This document shows positions 62,614 to 64,000 of a DNA stretch of 64,000 bases, piece by piece (position 1 is the stretch's first letter; every line of letters starts with the position of its first letter). Source of the stretch: Tabrizicola flagellatus (GTDB lineage Bacteria > Pseudomonadota > Alphaproteobacteria > Rhodobacterales > Rhodobacteraceae); NCBI RefSeq assembly GCF_008271465.1, contig NZ_VMDU01000005.1, forward strand, positions 186,001-250,000, given 5' to 3'. The position numbers and the translations under genes were made by a program. The notes beneath the pieces were generated by a model. It saw nothing but the letters and a program-made list of their open reading frames with translations. It was not told the origin of the DNA and made no database searches.

Positions 62614-63260
62614 TTCCCGTTCCCTTCATCTGTCGCCTCGGCCTTCGCCGACAGCTTCTGTGCCCGCGCCTCGCGCCTGGCAGCCCGCAGTTTCTGATAG
62701 CCGTTCAGGGCCGGCAGGCTGAGCCAGTACGACGCGATCGCCGCGACCAGGCCGGGGCCCATGCCACCGACCAGATAGGGCAGGAACACGCCGCGGAAGA
62801 ACCGCTCCAGCCGGTCCCAGCGCATCTCCTCTGCGGTGAAGATCGCACGGACATTCCGGTAGATCTCGTCGCCCGCCTGTCCGAAGGCCGTCATGACCTG
62901 CGACATGGGAACCCCATCGGCCCTGGTGCCCAGGATCGTCTGGCCGAGGTCGATCGACAGCATCGCGATGAACGGGAAGGTCAGGGGGTTGCCTGCCGCG
63001 GTGCCGATCAGCGAGGCGATGATGTTGCCGCGGATGATCCAGGCCAGGAACACCGCCAGGAAGAAATGCAGCCCGAACAGCGGCGTGAAGGAGGCGAAGA
63101 CCCCGCAGGCGATCCCCCGCGCGATCCGGTGCGGTGCGTCGGGGATGCGGCTGGCGCGATGGCGCAGATAGCGGAACGCCCGGCCCCAGCCACCTCGCGG
63201 CAGCACCAGGGCGCGCAGCTTTTGCCAGAGGCTGAGTGGCTTGCGTCGGCGAAAGACCAT
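62610..63260 (-). CDS. DUF2062 membrane protein
   Basis: A 216-residue protein with a basic N-terminus (MVFRRRKPLSLWQKLRALV) and two to three membrane helices. SPAGSSP-like sequence is absent, but ARGIACGVFASFTPLFGLHFFLAVFLAWIIRGNIIASLIGTAAGNPLT is the DUF2062 core. A last helix lies near 165-182, then a Lys/Arg/Ala tail. Function unknown; the TPP enzyme gene follows with a 4-nt overlap. There are about 150 bases to the ccrM stop, containing a terminator. Confidence 0.82.
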   Translation of the reverse strand: MVFRRRKPLSLWQKLRALVLPRGGWGRAFRYLRHRASRIPDAPHRIARGIACGVFASFTPLFGLHFFLAVFLAWIIRGNIIASLIGTAAGNPLTFPFIAMLSIDLGQTILGTRADGVPMSQVMTAFGQAGDEIYRNVRAIFTAEEMRWDRLERFFRGVFLPYLVGGMGPGLVAAIASYWLSLPALNGYQKLRAARREARAQKLSAKAEATDEGNGK

Positions 63261-63337
63261 CCGTGTTCCATCCCGATATCAGAACCGGGATAGGAAACCT
63301 GGGGGCCGGGATCAACCAACTCGAGGCCAAGGAACGG

Positions 63338-63367
63338 AAAAAACCCCGCCAGGACATCCCGGCGGGG
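63338..63367 (-). terminator. intrinsic terminator of ccrM
   Basis: On the minus strand CCCCGCC (63367-63361), a 10-base loop and GGCGGGG (63350-63344) are followed by TTTTTT (63343-63338). This is a strong terminator 48 bases downstream of the ccrM stop codon. Confidence 0.9.
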
Positions 63368-63373
63368 TGAAGG

Positions 63374-63398
63374 TGTCCCCCAGGCGGACCGGGGGACA
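63374..63398. repeat. hairpin between ccrM stop and its terminator
   Basis: TGTCCCCC, a 9-base loop and GGGGGACA form a perfect 8-bp stem, with no U-tract on either strand. It may protect the ccrM mRNA 3' end or contribute to termination together with the adjacent terminator. Confidence 0.55.
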
Positions 63399-63414
63399 GG
63401 CGTGTTCCGAAATC

Positions 63415-64000
<586 letters not shown>

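Noticed and set aside
63374-63398. Second intrinsic terminator for ccrM
   Set aside because: A strong stem but no U-tract on either strand, so recorded only as a hairpin.

Overview
The window is GC-rich, gene-dense chromosomal DNA from an alphaproteobacterium, most likely a member of Rhodobacterales (Rhodobacter/Paracoccus-like). Pointers are the CcrM-type GANTC methyltransferase at the right edge, HspQ, DUF1244 and DUF1674 proteins, the rbfA-phosphodiester glycosidase-truB and DciA-DsbA-CaiB gene strings, and short palindromic intergenic repeats of a kind common in that order. No tRNA, rRNA, CRISPR array, insertion sequence, integrase or phage gene was seen, so this looks like core chromosome with a few accessory modules.

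Layout. 0.1-3 kb: a plus-strand three-gene module (secreted barrel-like protein, processive GT2 glycosyltransferase, membrane protein) that looks like a small exopolysaccharide unit. 3-9 kb: minus-strand metabolic genes (FMN/Fe-S glutamate-synthase-like protein, RluA pseudouridine synthase, homocysteine methyltransferase family, free-methionine-sulfoxide reductase, gamma-glutamyltransferase). 9.3-14.4 kb: an anti-sigma kinase/STAS pair, hspQ, a transglycosylase-like lipoprotein, lolA, dadA and a membrane acyltransferase. 14.4-22.9 kb: a seven-gene minus-strand operon with a GntR regulator, a sugar ABC importer (binding protein, double ATPase, two permeases), a FAH-family enzyme and an IlvD/Edd dehydratase. 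It fits oxidative (Weimberg-type) use of a pentose or pentonic acid.

23-31 kb: a Ser/Thr kinase, an unrecognised PD-(D/E)XK-like protein translationally coupled to ftsK, a DapC-like aminotransferase, a DUF1244 protein and N-formylglutamate amidohydrolase. 31-39.7 kb: pyk, a small membrane protein, rpmI-rplT with a terminator, a WYL regulator, a RidA-like protein, truB/glycosidase/rbfA, dapB, a DUF1674 (SDHAF4-like) protein and an RsmB-like methyltransferase. 40-47 kb: a lytic transglycosylase, rnr, a GNAT protein, dapE, two small proteins and dapD. With dapB and the DapC-like gene, the window therefore carries four steps of the succinylase lysine/DAP pathway. 47-54 kb: a LOG-family protein, a membrane-anchored NYN ribonuclease, a YcaQ-like glycosylase, a KefB/YbaL-type antiporter, a UbiH-type hydroxylase and an amidase gene broken by one amber codon. 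54-64 kb: rlmH, rsfS (apparently with a CUG start), a lipoprotein, a DUF2975/XRE pair, CaiB-DsbA-DciA, mutY, alkB, a TPP-dependent enzyme, a DUF2062 protein and the 3' part of ccrM.

Beyond genes, four families of dispersed palindromic repeats (nine copies) sit between or inside the ends of genes. One copy has lengthened a transporter gene and another supplies a ribonuclease gene's stop codon. The most notable single observations are the amber-interrupted amidase, the ftsK-coupled nuclease-like gene, the CUG start of rsfS, and the GANTC/promoter/operator cluster in front of the pentonate operon.
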